A stretch of DNA of 64,000 nt from Corynebacterium halotolerans. GTDB lineage: Bacteria > Actinomycetota > Actinomycetes > Mycobacteriales > Mycobacteriaceae. The position numbers and the translations under genes are program-made. The stretch spans positions 471,219 to 535,218 of the forward strand of contig NZ_JVMD01000015.1 in the NCBI RefSeq assembly GCF_001056295.1, in the 5' to 3' direction. Positions 8,243 through 17,103 of the stretch are shown here, piece after piece. The notes beneath the pieces were generated by a model. The model did not search any database. It saw nothing but the letters and a program-made list of their open reading frames with translations, and was not told the DNA's origin. Each line of letters starts with the position of its first letter. Position 1 is the stretch's first letter.

Positions 8243-9715
8243 ATGAAGCTCTATGCAGCGGCCCTCGATTTCCGCGCCGTCGCCCGCGAGTTCGGGGTGC
8301 CGGAGACGTTCGCCCCGGAGGTCCACGCCGATGCGGCCGCGGCGGCCGATCGCCGTGCGTCGCGGAAGGACATGCGCGACGTTCCCTTCGTCACCATCGA
8401 CCCGCCCGGTTCGATGGATCTGGATCAGGCGATGCATTTGAGCGAGCTCGGGGGCGGCGGCTGGCGCGTCCTGTACGCCATCGCGGACGTCGGCGGGCTG
8501 CTCGAACCGGACTCGCCGACTGCGCGCGAGGCCATGCGCCGCGGCCAGACCATCTATCTGCCGGACGAGCCGACGCGCCTGCACCCGGCGGCCCTGTCGG
8601 AGGGCCTGGGCAGCTTGCTTCCCGACGTCGACCGCCCCGCCATCGTGTGGGACATCGTCGTCGGCGCCGACGGCGAACCGGCCGAATGCGACGTGTATCC
8701 CGCGCTGGTGCGGTCGGTGGCGCGGCTGGAGTACGTGGAGGTGCAGGAGTCGCTCGACGCGGGTGAGCCGCACCCCTCCATTGCGGCGTTGCCCGAGGTC
8801 GGCCGGGCGAGGCAGGGGTCGGCGCTGCGTCGTGAAGCGATCAACCTCCGCCTGCCCTCGCAGACCGTCGCGCCGACGGGCGACGGGCGGTGGGAGCTGC
8901 ACCTGGACGCGCGGCCGCCGGCGATGGACCACAATTCGGAGATTTCGCTGCTGGCGGGCATGGTCGCGGGCCGGATGATGGCGGAGGCCGGGGTCGGCGT
9001 GCTGCGGACCCTGCGGCCGGCGGGGGAGGAGGCGCTGGCCGAGTTCCGCGTCGCCGCGCGGGCGCTGGGCTACGACCTGCCCGACGACGCCGGGATCGCC
9101 GAGGTCAGCGCGTTCCTCGCGGGCGTCGACGCCGAATCTGCGCGGGGGATGGCCGTGATGAAGGACGCCACGCGCCTGTTGCGCGGGTCCGGCTACGAGC
9201 GGTTGGGGTCGCTTGACGACGGCCCGGCCGCCGATCCGTCCGTCGCGCCCGTGCATTCCGGCGTCGGAGGGCCATATGCGCACGTGACGGCGCCGCTGCG
9301 CAGGCTCATCGACAGGTTCGGGCTGGAGTACTGCCTGGCCATCGCCGCCCACCGGCGCGGGGAGACCGAGACCGTGGAGGTGCCGGAGTGGGTGGGCGCC
9401 GGAGTCGACGAGGCGATCTCGACGATGGCGACGTCGGGCCAGCTGTCCTCGCGCGTCGACCGGGCGTGCCTCGATCTGACGGAGGCCGTCGTGCTCGAGC
9501 CGTGGGTGGGCATGGCCTTCGATTCGGCGGTGCTCCACGACCGCGGCGAGGAAGTCGAGGTGTTCGTGTTCGAGCCGCCGGTGTTCGCGACGTGCCGCGC
9601 CACCGCAGGGGAGGGCGTGCCCGTCGAGGGCACCTCCCAGCGGATCAGTCTGGTCACCGCGGATCCGTCGAACCCATTGGAGCCGCGGGTGGTCTTCGGC
9701 TGGCCGGCGGATTAG
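8243..9715 (+). CDS. RNB-domain exoribonuclease (RNase II/R family)
   Basis: This 490-residue protein contains the RNB catalytic signature TIDPPGSMDLDQAMHLSE with its clustered metal-binding aspartates, then YAIADVGGLLE and later GGPYAHVTAPLRRLIDR. It lacks recognisable N-terminal cold-shock domains and a long S1 tail, so it is a short form typical of corynebacteria and mycobacteria. It should degrade RNA 3' to 5'. TAGGCT lies 8 nt before the ATG at 8243, and no Shine-Dalgarno sequence is seen, so a leaderless mRNA is likely. The gene is divergent from trpB2 with about 80 nt between starts. A linker near residue 325 (GSLDDGP) is encoded by a copy of the dispersed motif. Confidence 0.9.
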   Translation: MKLYAAALDFRAVAREFGVPETFAPEVHADAAAAADRRASRKDMRDVPFVTIDPPGSMDLDQAMHLSELGGGGWRVLYAIADVGGLLEPDSPTAREAMRRGQTIYLPDEPTRLHPAALSEGLGSLLPDVDRPAIVWDIVVGADGEPAECDVYPALVRSVARLEYVEVQESLDAGEPHPSIAALPEVGRARQGSALRREAINLRLPSQTVAPTGDGRWELHLDARPPAMDHNSEISLLAGMVAGRMMAEAGVGVLRTLRPAGEEALAEFRVAARALGYDLPDDAGIAEVSAFLAGVDAESARGMAVMKDATRLLRGSGYERLGSLDDGPAADPSVAPVHSGVGGPYAHVTAPLRRLIDRFGLEYCLAIAAHRRGETETVEVPEWVGAGVDEAISTMATSGQLSSRVDRACLDLTEAVVLEPWVGMAFDSAVLHDRGEEVEVFVFEPPVFATCRATAGEGVPVEGTSQRISLVTADPSNPLEPRVVFGWPAD

Positions 9716-10204
9716 CGGGGAGTCGGCCGGGCGGGGCCGGAGGGGCCGGGGAAGCAGTCCAGGCGAGTGCTTGCCTGGTCGGCGGACTACTGGTCGGCGG
9801 ATTAGCCGGCATGACCCGTGAGGTTGCGGACGGCGCGTGCTGGGGTGATGACGCCCGGAAAATCGCGGCCACGGAAGCACCGCGCCCCGTCCACCCGGTC
9901 GGGGTGTCGAGCCCCGTCCGCCTGGTTGGTGCACCGCACCCCGTTCACCCGGTCGGTGCACCACTCTTCACCTAAACCCACCCCGAATGCGCAGACCCAC
10001 CTGTTACAGCGGGTGGGTCTGCGCATTCGGGGTGGGTTAGCCGCGAAGGTAGCGGCGGCCGGCGCTATTCGGGGTGGGTTAGCCGTTTCGTCCCGGGAGG
10101 TCGCGGTGGCGGGACGGCTCGACCACCGCAGAAGCCGATCGCAACGTCACGGGACACGACACCCAGACGATGCCGGTCGCGCTTGACAGGCCGGCGGCGG
10201 GAAC
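9716..10204. other. Repeat-rich intergenic region
   Basis: This stretch of nearly 490 nt separates the convergent RNB and galactokinase-like genes and has no credible gene. It contains a duplicated GGTCGGCGGA(C/T)TA segment near 9780-9805 and a series of about 27-nt units with CACCCGGTCGG and GGTGCACC cores at 9880-9970. The long hairpin and 19-nt direct repeat listed separately are also here. Confidence 0.6.
9975..10038. repeat. Perfect 27-bp inverted repeat (hairpin) with 10-nt loop
   Basis: The arms at 9975-10001 and 10012-10038 are exact reverse complements over 27 nt, beginning AACCCACCCCGAATGCGCAG, with loop TGTTACAGCG. It lies between convergent genes, so it could terminate both, but it has no T-run and is much longer than usual terminators. 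The right arm end, ATTCGGGGTGGGTTAGCCG (10025-10043), is repeated directly at 10067-10085. Confidence 0.85.
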
Positions 10205-11374
10205 TCAGCCCTGGAACGGCGAATCGACGGCGTCGCCGGCGTCGGTGCCCTCGATGCGCATCACCGATCCGCCGCGGCGGAGGGCGGCTTCGACGTCGTC
10301 GGCGTCGTCGGCATGCGCCCACACGACCACGGCGGCACCGCGGGCGGGGCAGCACCGGGCCACGGCGTCGAAACCATCCAGTGCCTCGACCAGGCGACCG
10401 AGCGGCGAATCGCACGACGGGGCGGTATCGCGCACCGACACGTCGTGGGCGACGCCGGCCATCGCGGCGGCGGCGTCGCCGTGGCGCAGGTGCGCGGACA
10501 CGGCGCGGGCGCGGTCGGAGCAGCCCGAGGCGTCGTCGAGCCACTGGGTGGCGCGGCCCACCGTCGGGGCGTCGTCATCGGGGTTGACCTCCCGGCGGGC
10601 GCGGACCCACTCGAGCACGCGCGGCTGGGCCTCGGGCAGGCCGTGGAGGGTGGGCACCCCGAAGGCGGAGCAGGCCTCCGCGAAGAACTCGTGGCGCTCC
10701 ACCTGCGGCGACGCGCCGGTGATGTCGGGGGAGTAGGCGACCATCAGCGCCAGGTTGTCCGGGCGCGGGGTCTGGGTGACGGCCTCGTCGGAGTGATTGC
10801 AGGTCAGCACCGAATCCGGGCGGCTGCGCAGCGCCGCGGTGTACGGGTGCAGCGGCCAGTGGGCGCCGTAGTGCGCGGCGGAGGCCTCGTGGAGGGCGGC
10901 GGCCAGCCGGGCGCGGGTGGGCACGTCGTCGCGGTCGCCCCACCTGGCATTGGCCGCCAGCGCCACCGCGGACTGCAGCGCGGCGATCTCGCCGAGGCCC
11001 CGCCCGCCCGGGATGTTCGACGCCCAGCGCACCGTGATTCCCGAATCGGTGCGGGGGATCAGATGCATGGTGTGCTGCAGCGCCACGATGGCCGCCGCGA
11101 CCGCGGTGACCTCCGCCGGGTACGCCTCCGGCACGGAATCGGGCATGGGCAGCGAGGTTTCCTCGCCCGTCTTCGCGGAGATGACCGTCAGCTCGCCGGA
11201 GTCGTTCGGTTCCAGGGCCACGGCGACGGAAGCGGGCAGCGCGGTGGCCAGCAGCATGCCGCCGGTGGCGGCGCAGGTCTCGCCGAGCAGCTCCACCGAT
11301 CCCGGCGCATGCGCGATCGTCGCGTCCGGCCCCGCGGACTCGCGGACTCGTTCGACGGCGGCGGGGACGGGCAT
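10205..11374 (-). CDS. Galactokinase-like GHMP kinase with degenerate motifs
   Basis: The 389-residue protein resembles galactokinase. APGSVELLGETCAATGG stands where galactokinases have APGRVNLIGEHTDYxxG, and IPGGRGLGEIAALQSA stands where they have the PxGxGLSSSAA phosphate loop. Several usually invariant residues (Arg, the His-Thr-Asp-Tyr block, the serines) are changed. Substrate specificity is therefore doubtful, and loss of kinase activity is possible. I chose ATG 11374 because AAAGG precedes it and the GHMP fold begins there. A TACTAT box 8 nt before an in-frame ATG at 11548 would give a 58-residue longer, leaderless form, but that extension looks non-conserved. No gal operon is nearby. 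Confidence 0.75.
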   Translation of the reverse strand: MPVPAAVERVRESAGPDATIAHAPGSVELLGETCAATGGMLLATALPASVAVALEPNDSGELTVISAKTGEETSLPMPDSVPEAYPAEVTAVAAAIVALQHTMHLIPRTDSGITVRWASNIPGGRGLGEIAALQSAVALAANARWGDRDDVPTRARLAAALHEASAAHYGAHWPLHPYTAALRSRPDSVLTCNHSDEAVTQTPRPDNLALMVAYSPDITGASPQVERHEFFAEACSAFGVPTLHGLPEAQPRVLEWVRARREVNPDDDAPTVGRATQWLDDASGCSDRARAVSAHLRHGDAAAAMAGVAHDVSVRDTAPSCDSPLGRLVEALDGFDAVARCCPARGAAVVVWAHADDADDVEAALRRGGSVMRIEGTDAGDAVDSPFQG

Positions 11375-11545
11375 CGGGGACCTTTCGACGGGGATGGTGG
11401 ACGGGCGCGGCGGCGCCGCGGCCACCGTCGGATCCGGGGTCCCTCCCGCCACCGCTCGCTCGTGCGGGCGGAGGCGGACACAGCCGCGGGCACGGGGTGC
11501 CGGAGGGGTGGGGCGGATCATCGTCGGGGCCGCGTCGCCGCGAGC

Positions 11546-11576
11546 CATGTCCAGAGATAGTACCCGCGGGTAACCT
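11546..11576. promoter_or_regulatory. Divergent promoter with TACCCGCGGGTA palindrome
   Basis: The 12-bp perfect palindrome TACCCGCGGGTA spans 11561-11572. On the minus strand it runs into TACTAT (11562-11557), a good -10 box for the galactokinase-like gene. On the plus strand TAACCT (11571-11576) could be the -10 of the SPOR gene. The palindrome could be a shared operator. Confidence 0.5.
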
Positions 11577-11660
11577 GGACACAACCGGCCCGTCGGCCGC
11601 GGCGACCCCGATGCCGGGCACGCGGCCGCCGCGCCACCGCGACGATCCCAGGAGGATGAC

Positions 11661-11870
11661 ATGGCCGACGACGCCAAGGATTGGTACTACAAGCCCTCGA
11701 CCGGCGAAGTGACCCGCGGGAAGCAGAGCGGCTGGGACGACCGGATGGGCCCCTATGCGACGGAGGCCGAGGCCCGCGCCGCGATGGAGCGCGTCGCCGC
11801 CCGCAACGAGGCCGCCGACGATTGGGACGAGGAAGACGACGACTGGGGCAAGCCCCCGGCCGACGCTTAG
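11661..11870 (+). CDS. Small SPOR-type protein
   Basis: This is a 69-residue acidic protein starting MADDAKDWYYKPSTGEV. The W-x-Y-x-P-x-T-G-E-V start and the G(P)YATEAEARAAMERV helix match the short SPOR-domain-containing proteins conserved in corynebacteria and mycobacteria. It has no signal peptide and a C-terminal run of Asp, Glu and Trp. AGGAGG lies 8 nt before the ATG. Function is unknown; peptidoglycan binding is known for long SPOR proteins but is not implied for a cytoplasmic form. The stop codon interlocks with that of the convergent DoxX gene. Confidence 0.85.
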   Translation: MADDAKDWYYKPSTGEVTRGKQSGWDDRMGPYATEAEARAAMERVAARNEAADDWDEEDDDWGKPPADA

Positions 11871-12313
11871 GCCTCGGCGGCGGTGTGGCGGGCCCGTCGC
11901 GAAGCAAGAACCGCATCCACCGAGAAGCGGCCCGATCCGAACGCCGCCAGGAACAGCGCGCCGGCACCGATGACGATGACCAGCTCCGGACCGCCGTTCG
12001 CGACGAACAGGCCGTTGCCGGTGTGGGCGATGGCCCAGGCCCCGGACATCAGCAGAGCGACGACGATGCCCACGATCGCCTGGAACGCGCCGATCAGGAT
12101 CAGCAGGCCGCCGCCGAATTCGACGATCGCCGCGATCCAGGCGGACAGCGCCGGGACGGGCGCGCCCATCTTCTCGAACCCGGCCTGCGTGCCGGCCATG
12201 GTCCAGTCGAACAGCTTCTGCCAGCCGTGGGCGAGCAGAACGACGCCGAGGCCGATGCGGGCGATGAGGCCCAGAACGTCGCGGGCGACGGCGGGCAGCT
12301 GGGGGATGGTCAT
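11867..12313 (-). CDS. DoxX family membrane protein
   Basis: This 148-residue integral membrane protein has about four hydrophobic helices. They are DVLGLIARIGLGVVLLAHG, ALSAWIAAIVEFGGGLLILIG, FQAIVGIVVALLMSGAWAI and ELVIVIGAGALFLAAF. The helix-loop motif LLAHGWQKLFD near the N terminus is typical of the DoxX family, which is linked to thiosulfate/quinone or oxidative-stress functions in some bacteria. AAGGAG precedes the ATG. Its last four bases overlap the end of the convergent SPOR gene (TTAG, both stop codons). Confidence 0.88.
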   Translation of the reverse strand: MTIPQLPAVARDVLGLIARIGLGVVLLAHGWQKLFDWTMAGTQAGFEKMGAPVPALSAWIAAIVEFGGGLLILIGAFQAIVGIVVALLMSGAWAIAHTGNGLFVANGGPELVIVIGAGALFLAAFGSGRFSVDAVLASRRARHTAAEA

Positions 12314-12440
12314 GATTCTCCTTAGTCCATGGATCTCGCCGGGGATCTCGCCGGTCGATTTCGAGGGTGGTTTCGGTGATGGTCATCGGCGGCGATCGAC
12401 GCCGGATGATGACGTATCAACGTCGGAGAATAAGAGAAAG

Positions 12441-12476
12441 CCGGCGCGCACACAAGACCCGTGCGCGCCGGTTTTT
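12441..12476. terminator. Rho-independent terminator, probably bidirectional
   Basis: The stem CCGGCGCGCAC (12441-12451) pairs with GTGCGCGCCGG (12461-12471) and is followed by TTTTT on the plus strand. On the minus strand it is followed by CTTTCTCTTATT. It lies downstream of the CYTH-CHAD gene and upstream of doxX, so it most likely ends the CYTH-CHAD transcript. The rest of 12314-12569 holds the doxX leader and no gene. Confidence 0.8.
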
Positions 12477-12569
12477 CGCGGCGGTTGCGAGCGGCGGGCC
12501 CGGTCGCCGATGCTGCCCCGGCAGGGCCCGGCCGCCCGTTCCATCCGGTTCGGCGCGGCCGCCCGGCCG

Positions 12570-14669
12570 TCAATCCCGCTTGGTGCGGACCTTGCGCGCC
12601 TTCTTCGCCTTCTCCCGGGTCTTCTCCATCTTCGACTCGAGCTTGGCGTAGGACTTCAGCACGCCCTTGACGTCGTCGTCGTACGCCTCCAGCGCCTTCA
12701 GGCCGTCCATCCGCTCGATCTGGTACAGCACGCCGTAGCCGAAGGTGTCCTGGTCATGCGAGTGCGCGCGGCGGGCCTTCTGCAGCAGCACGTGGCGGGC
12801 GGTGCAGGTGTCCTGGAAATCGCCCAGCGACGACTGCAGCTGCTTGCACGCCGCGTACAGCTTCTTCGTGGGCAGTCCGGACGCCTGCGCGGCCTCCGCG
12901 GAGTAACGCACCTTCTTCGCCGCCTTGCGCACGTCGTGGAACCGCTCCTCGCGCTCGGCGACGGGCAGCGACGTGTCGCCGCGGCCCTCGACGGCCTTGC
13001 GGTGGCGCCGCTCGAACTTCCGGAACGCCTTCGCCAGATGGATCGCCAGCACCGCGTTGGTTTCCGCGCGGATCTGCTCGGGGGTCTTCTCCGGCGCGGG
13101 AGCGGGCTCGGGCGCGGTCTCGGCGTCCGGCGTCTCGGCCGGTTCCGGCTCGCCCTCGCTTTCCGACGCCCCGGCGCCGGCATCCCCGCCGTGTGCCTCG
13201 GTGGCGCCGTACCCGTCATCGGCGGCGTCCGACTCGTCAACGATCCGCTCCGCCGTCTCGGCGGGGGAGAGGTCATCGTCCTCGGGCTCCTCGTCGGAGG
13301 CGTCGGCGTCGTCAAGCCCAGCCGCGGCGGACGCGGCGGCAGCGGTGCCGTCCTTCTCCTCCGCCGGCTCATCGGGCTCGCCGGCCCGCTCGGTTTCCTT
13401 GGCCGCTTCCTCGGCGGCCTCCTCGGCCGCCTTCTTTTCGGCGGCCTCGCGCTCGGCTTCCTCCGCGTCCTCGGCGGCGTTCGGGTTCACCGGCGGGTCG
13501 GCCAGCAGCTCGTCGAGCTGGTCGAGGATGGTCAGGTACCGGCTCGAATCCAGGGCGGCGACGACGCGGCGGTGGGCGCGATCGTAATCGCGGCGAATGT
13601 CGGCGATGAGCTCTTCGCGCATCTCGCCGCCGATGACGTCGGCCTCGTCGCGCTTGAGCTGGTTTTCGAACCGCTCGGCCACGACCTCCGCGTCGCGGGC
13701 CACGCCCAGCACGCCGGCCAGCAGCTTCAGCTCCGACTCCATGTGCGCGATCTGGTCGCCCACCAGGATGCCGTGGAACGTCTGCATGTGGCTGCGCAGC
13801 TCACGGGTGGCCACGCGCATCTGGTGCACCGAATCCCACTCGTCGCGGCGGACCTTCGGGTCCCACTCGACCATCTTCGCCACGTTCGCCGCCAGCGCGT
13901 CGACGACCGCGCGGCCCGGCGTGCCCTCCGGCAGATCGGCCGGCGTCGGCGGCACCGGGGCGGCGTCCTTCGAATCGCCCAGCGCCGTGGCCAACTTCGA
14001 CGGGCTGTCCGACGGCGTCGCGCCGGCGATGCGCAGCACCGCGCCGAGGCGCTCGAGCAGCTCCGCGCCCTCTGGCTGCGTGGCGATGTCGCCGATCAGC
14101 TCGATCTCCCACTCGCGCCACGACGTCTCCTCGCCGCCGGACAGCAGCGACACCGCGGTGACGTGGTCGTCGCAGAACTCCGCGATCGGCTCGCCGTCGG
14201 CGTTCTTCAGCGTGGAGACGTGGCGGACGTTGTCCACCCGCGCGATGGGGCGCAGCGGGTGCTCGCGCACGATGGAGCGGACCGGCGCCAGCAGCGCGTC
14301 CGGGACGACGTAGGTGGCGTCCTCGCCCTCACCCTCGACGGAGCCCTCATCGAGGGCGGCGCCGTACTCCATGCGGCCGGCTTCGGCCGGGGTCTTCAGG
14401 TGCCAACCCTCGTCGGGGCCGCCCAGGCGGCGGCGCAGGGTGCGCTTCGCGCGGGTGAGCCGAAGATCGGGGGTGTCCACGTACGTCGCCGACATTTCGC
14501 GGACCTCGACCTCGACGTCGGCGACGCCGGGGACGAAATCGAACCCGGGGACCACCGCCTGTTCGGGGGCTGAGAACTTCACCTCCACCTCGAGGGACGC
14601 GGACGGCTCGGTCCGCTCCTTCTTGCCGTCGGAACGGTTCTTCTCGGGGGAGGTGTCGGATGCGCTCAT
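12570..14669 (-). CDS. CYTH-CHAD protein with long acidic insertion
   Basis: This 699-residue protein has an N-terminal CYTH domain (triphosphate tunnel fold). It contains LEVEVKFS as the ExExK motif near residue 26, then ATYVDTPDLRLTRAKRTLRRR. A CHAD helical domain follows from about residue 235, with VHQMRVATRELRSHMQTF and later FHDVRKAAKKVRYSAEAA, the conserved His/Arg/Lys surfaces that bind polyphosphate. The CHAD domain is interrupted at about residues 395-530 by a stretch of Ala, Glu, Asp and Pro with almost no hydrophobics. Likely roles are inorganic triphosphate or polyphosphate binding or hydrolysis. TAAGGT lies 7 nt before the ATG, suggesting a leaderless mRNA. Confidence 0.93.
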   Translation of the reverse strand: MSASDTSPEKNRSDGKKERTEPSASLEVEVKFSAPEQAVVPGFDFVPGVADVEVEVREMSATYVDTPDLRLTRAKRTLRRRLGGPDEGWHLKTPAEAGRMEYGAALDEGSVEGEGEDATYVVPDALLAPVRSIVREHPLRPIARVDNVRHVSTLKNADGEPIAEFCDDHVTAVSLLSGGEETSWREWEIELIGDIATQPEGAELLERLGAVLRIAGATPSDSPSKLATALGDSKDAAPVPPTPADLPEGTPGRAVVDALAANVAKMVEWDPKVRRDEWDSVHQMRVATRELRSHMQTFHGILVGDQIAHMESELKLLAGVLGVARDAEVVAERFENQLKRDEADVIGGEMREELIADIRRDYDRAHRRVVAALDSSRYLTILDQLDELLADPPVNPNAAEDAEEAEREAAEKKAAEEAAEEAAKETERAGEPDEPAEEKDGTAAAASAAAGLDDADASDEEPEDDDLSPAETAERIVDESDAADDGYGATEAHGGDAGAGASESEGEPEPAETPDAETAPEPAPAPEKTPEQIRAETNAVLAIHLAKAFRKFERRHRKAVEGRGDTSLPVAEREERFHDVRKAAKKVRYSAEAAQASGLPTKKLYAACKQLQSSLGDFQDTCTARHVLLQKARRAHSHDQDTFGYGVLYQIERMDGLKALEAYDDDVKGVLKSYAKLESKMEKTREKAKKARKVRTKRD

Positions 14670-14742
14670 GACCTTGACCTTACCCCCGGATTGGAGGGGT
14701 CGGCACAGCCGGTCGTGCCCGTTTCGCGCGCCCGCCGACCCA

Positions 14743-14813
14743 CCCGCGGGCGGGCCCGGCGGAGGTGCCTCGGAGCGCCCGCGGGCGGGGTCGGCGGAAG
14801 CGCCGCGGAGCGC
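14743..14813. repeat. Tandem duplication of about 35 nt downstream of panB
   Basis: Two copies beginning CCCGCGGGCGGG and ending CGGAGCGC lie at 14743-14778 and 14778-14813 and differ at a handful of positions. Together they contain short GC-rich hairpins and may act as the panB terminator. Confidence 0.55.
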
Positions 14814-14830
14814 TGCCTCAGGGCCGTCGA

Positions 14831-15640
14831 TCAGCCCTTGAAATCCTTGTCGACGGGCGGGAAATCACGCGACTCGACCTGCGCGACGTAATCGCGGGCG
14901 CCCTTTTCCAGCAGCTCCCCGACCTCGCCGAACACGGTCGCGAACGACGGGCGGCGGCCGTCGGACGGCACGGCGAAGGCGTCGTGCCACACCAGCACCT
15001 GGCCGTCGCAGTCCTTGCCGGCGCCGATGCCGCACGTGGGGATCGGCGACTCGGCGGTGATCTCCTTGGCCAGCTCGGCCGGCACCATCTCCAGCACCAC
15101 GGCGTGCGCCCCGGCCTCGGCGACGGCGCGGGCGTCGCGGCGCAGCTGCTCGGCGCCCTCGCCGCGGCCCTGGACCTTGAAGCCGGACAGCGCGTTGACG
15201 GACTGCGGCGTGAAGCCGATGTGCGCCATCACGGGGATGCCGGCGTTGACCAGCGCGCGGATGCGCGGGGCGATGCGCTCGCCGCCCTCGATCTTGACCA
15301 TGTGCGCACCGGTCTCGCGCATCATGCGCGCGGCGCTGAGCACGGCCTGCTCGTCGGAGGCCTCGTAGACGCCGAAGGGCAGGTCGGCGACGACCAGGGC
15401 GTTCGGGGCGCCGCGGACCACGGCGCGGGCCAGCGGGATCAGCTCGTCGAGGGACACCTCGGTGGTGGTGTCGTATCCGTACATGACGTTGGCGGCGGAA
15501 TCGCCCACCAGCAGAACTTCGACGCCGGCGTTGGAGAACGCGCGGGCGGTGGAGTAGTCGTAGCAGGTCAACATCGCCCAGGGCCGACCTTCGGCCTTGC
15601 GGGTCGCGAGATCGTTCAGACGCATCTTCCGGGTGCTCAT
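14831..15640 (-). CDS. panB: 3-methyl-2-oxobutanoate hydroxymethyltransferase (ketopantoate hydroxymethyltransferase)
   Basis: This 269-residue enzyme of pantothenate/CoA biosynthesis adds a hydroxymethyl group from methylene-tetrahydrofolate to 2-oxoisovalerate. Diagnostic segments are [60 protein letters not shown] and [12 protein letters not shown] with the catalytic Glu. The start at 15640 ([10 protein letters not shown]) fits the family length. CATGCT lies 8 nt upstream, consistent with a leaderless start. It is divergent from glnA2. No panC is adjacent. Confidence 0.96.
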   Translation of the reverse strand: MSTRKMRLNDLATRKAEGRPWAMLTCYDYSTARAFSNAGVEVLLVGDSAANVMYGYDTTTEVSLDELIPLARAVVRGAPNALVVADLPFGVYEASDEQAVLSAARMMRETGAHMVKIEGGERIAPRIRALVNAGIPVMAHIGFTPQSVNALSGFKVQGRGEGAEQLRRDARAVAEAGAHAVVLEMVPAELAKEITAESPIPTCGIGAGKDCDGQVLVWHDAFAVPSDGRRPSFATVFGEVGELLEKGARDYVAQVESRDFPPVDKDFKG

Positions 15641-15704
15641 GTTCGCCAAGCATGCCACACGGAGACGGCACACGAACCCGGGTCGCCCGCGTAACTTGGG
15701 GGGC

Positions 15705-17045
15705 ATGAATCGCCAACAGGAATTCGTCCTGCGCGCCATCGAGGAGCGCGACATCCGCTTCATCCGCCTGTGGTTCACGGACATCCTCGGCTACCTGAAA
15801 TCGGTGGCCGTCGCCCCCGCCGAGCTGGAGGGCGCCTTCGAGGAGGGGATCGGCTTCGATGGCTCGGCCATCGAGGGCTTCTCCCGCGTGTCGGAGGCGG
15901 ACACCATCGCCCGCCCCGACCCTTCGACGTTCCAGATCCTGCCGTGGCGCCACGACGACCAGGAGCTGCACACCGCCCGGATGTTCTGCGACATCTCGAT
16001 GCCCGACGGCCAGGCGAGCTGGGCGGACCCGCGCCACGTGCTCCGCCGCCAGGTGCAGGCCGCCGCGGACCAGGGCTTCACGTCCTACATCCACCCGGAG
16101 ATCGAGTTCTTCCTGGTCGATTCCCTCGACACCGACGGCCAGCCCCCGGTGCCCACGGACAACGGCGGCTATTTCGATCAGGCGGTGCACGACAAGGCGC
16201 CGGATTTCCGTCGTCACGCGATCAATGCCCTCGAGGCGATGGGCATTCCCGTGGAGTTCTCGCACCACGAAAACGCGCCCGGCCAGCAGGAAATCGACCT
16301 GCGGTACGCCGACGCGCTGAGCATGGCGGACAACGTGATGACGTTCCGCTACCTGATCAAGGAAGTGGCCATGCGCAACGGCGTGCGCGCCACCTTCATG
16401 CCCAAGCCGTTCGCGGATCAGCCGGGCAGCGCGATGCACACGCACATCTCGCTGTTCGAGGGCGACGACAACGCCTTCCACGACCCCGACGACGAGCATC
16501 AGCTGTCGACGACGGCCCGCAGCTTCATCGCGGGCATCCTCACCCACGCGCCGGAGATTTCCGCGGTGACCAACCAGTGGGTGAACTCCTACAAGCGCAC
16601 GGTCTTCGGCGACGAGGCGCCGACCGCCGCGACGTGGGGCCTGGCCAACCGGTCCGCGCTGGTGCGGGTGCCCATGTACTCGCCGGGCAAGGCGGCTTCG
16701 CGACGGGTCGAGATACGTTCCGTCGATTCGGCCTGCAACCCGTACCTGGCGTACTCCGTCATCCTCGCCGCCGGCATGCGCGGCATCCAGGACGGCTACG
16801 AGTTGCCGCCGCAGGCGGAGGACAACATCTCGGAGCTGACCCGCCGCGAGCGCCGGGCCATGGGCTACCGCGATCTGCCGACGTCGCTGGAGGAGGCGCT
16901 GCGCGAGATGGAGCGCTCCGACCTGGTGGCCGATACCCTCGGCGACCACGTCCACGAGTTCTTCCTGCGCAACAAGTGGCGCGAGTGGCGCGAGTACCAG
17001 AGCCAGGTCACGGCATGGGAGCTGCGCACGAACCTGGATTATTAG
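15705..17045 (+). CDS. glnA2: Glutamine synthetase type I, GlnA2 form
   Basis: This 446-residue GS begins [20 protein letters not shown] and contains [35 protein letters not shown] and the ATP/ammonium residues typical of GS-I. At the place where the main GlnA carries its adenylylated tyrosine (NLYDL-type motif), this protein has DNISEL. It should therefore not be a GlnE substrate, as known for GlnA2 of corynebacteria and mycobacteria. TAACTT lies 7 nt before the ATG (leaderless spacing). It is followed by glnE after 58 nt, an arrangement conserved in this order. Confidence 0.95.
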   Translation: MNRQQEFVLRAIEERDIRFIRLWFTDILGYLKSVAVAPAELEGAFEEGIGFDGSAIEGFSRVSEADTIARPDPSTFQILPWRHDDQELHTARMFCDISMPDGQASWADPRHVLRRQVQAAADQGFTSYIHPEIEFFLVDSLDTDGQPPVPTDNGGYFDQAVHDKAPDFRRHAINALEAMGIPVEFSHHENAPGQQEIDLRYADALSMADNVMTFRYLIKEVAMRNGVRATFMPKPFADQPGSAMHTHISLFEGDDNAFHDPDDEHQLSTTARSFIAGILTHAPEISAVTNQWVNSYKRTVFGDEAPTAATWGLANRSALVRVPMYSPGKAASRRVEIRSVDSACNPYLAYSVILAAGMRGIQDGYELPPQAEDNISELTRRERRAMGYRDLPTSLEEALREMERSDLVADTLGDHVHEFFLRNKWREWREYQSQVTAWELRTNLDY

Positions 17046-17103
17046 GCACCCGGATAACCGGGCCCCGAATGGCAGAACGGCATAGCAGAACGGCGAGCAC
17101 GAC

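Noticed and set aside
9870..10085. CRISPR-like array
   Set aside because: Units are unequal, diverged and adjacent without unique spacers of constant length, and no cas gene is nearby.
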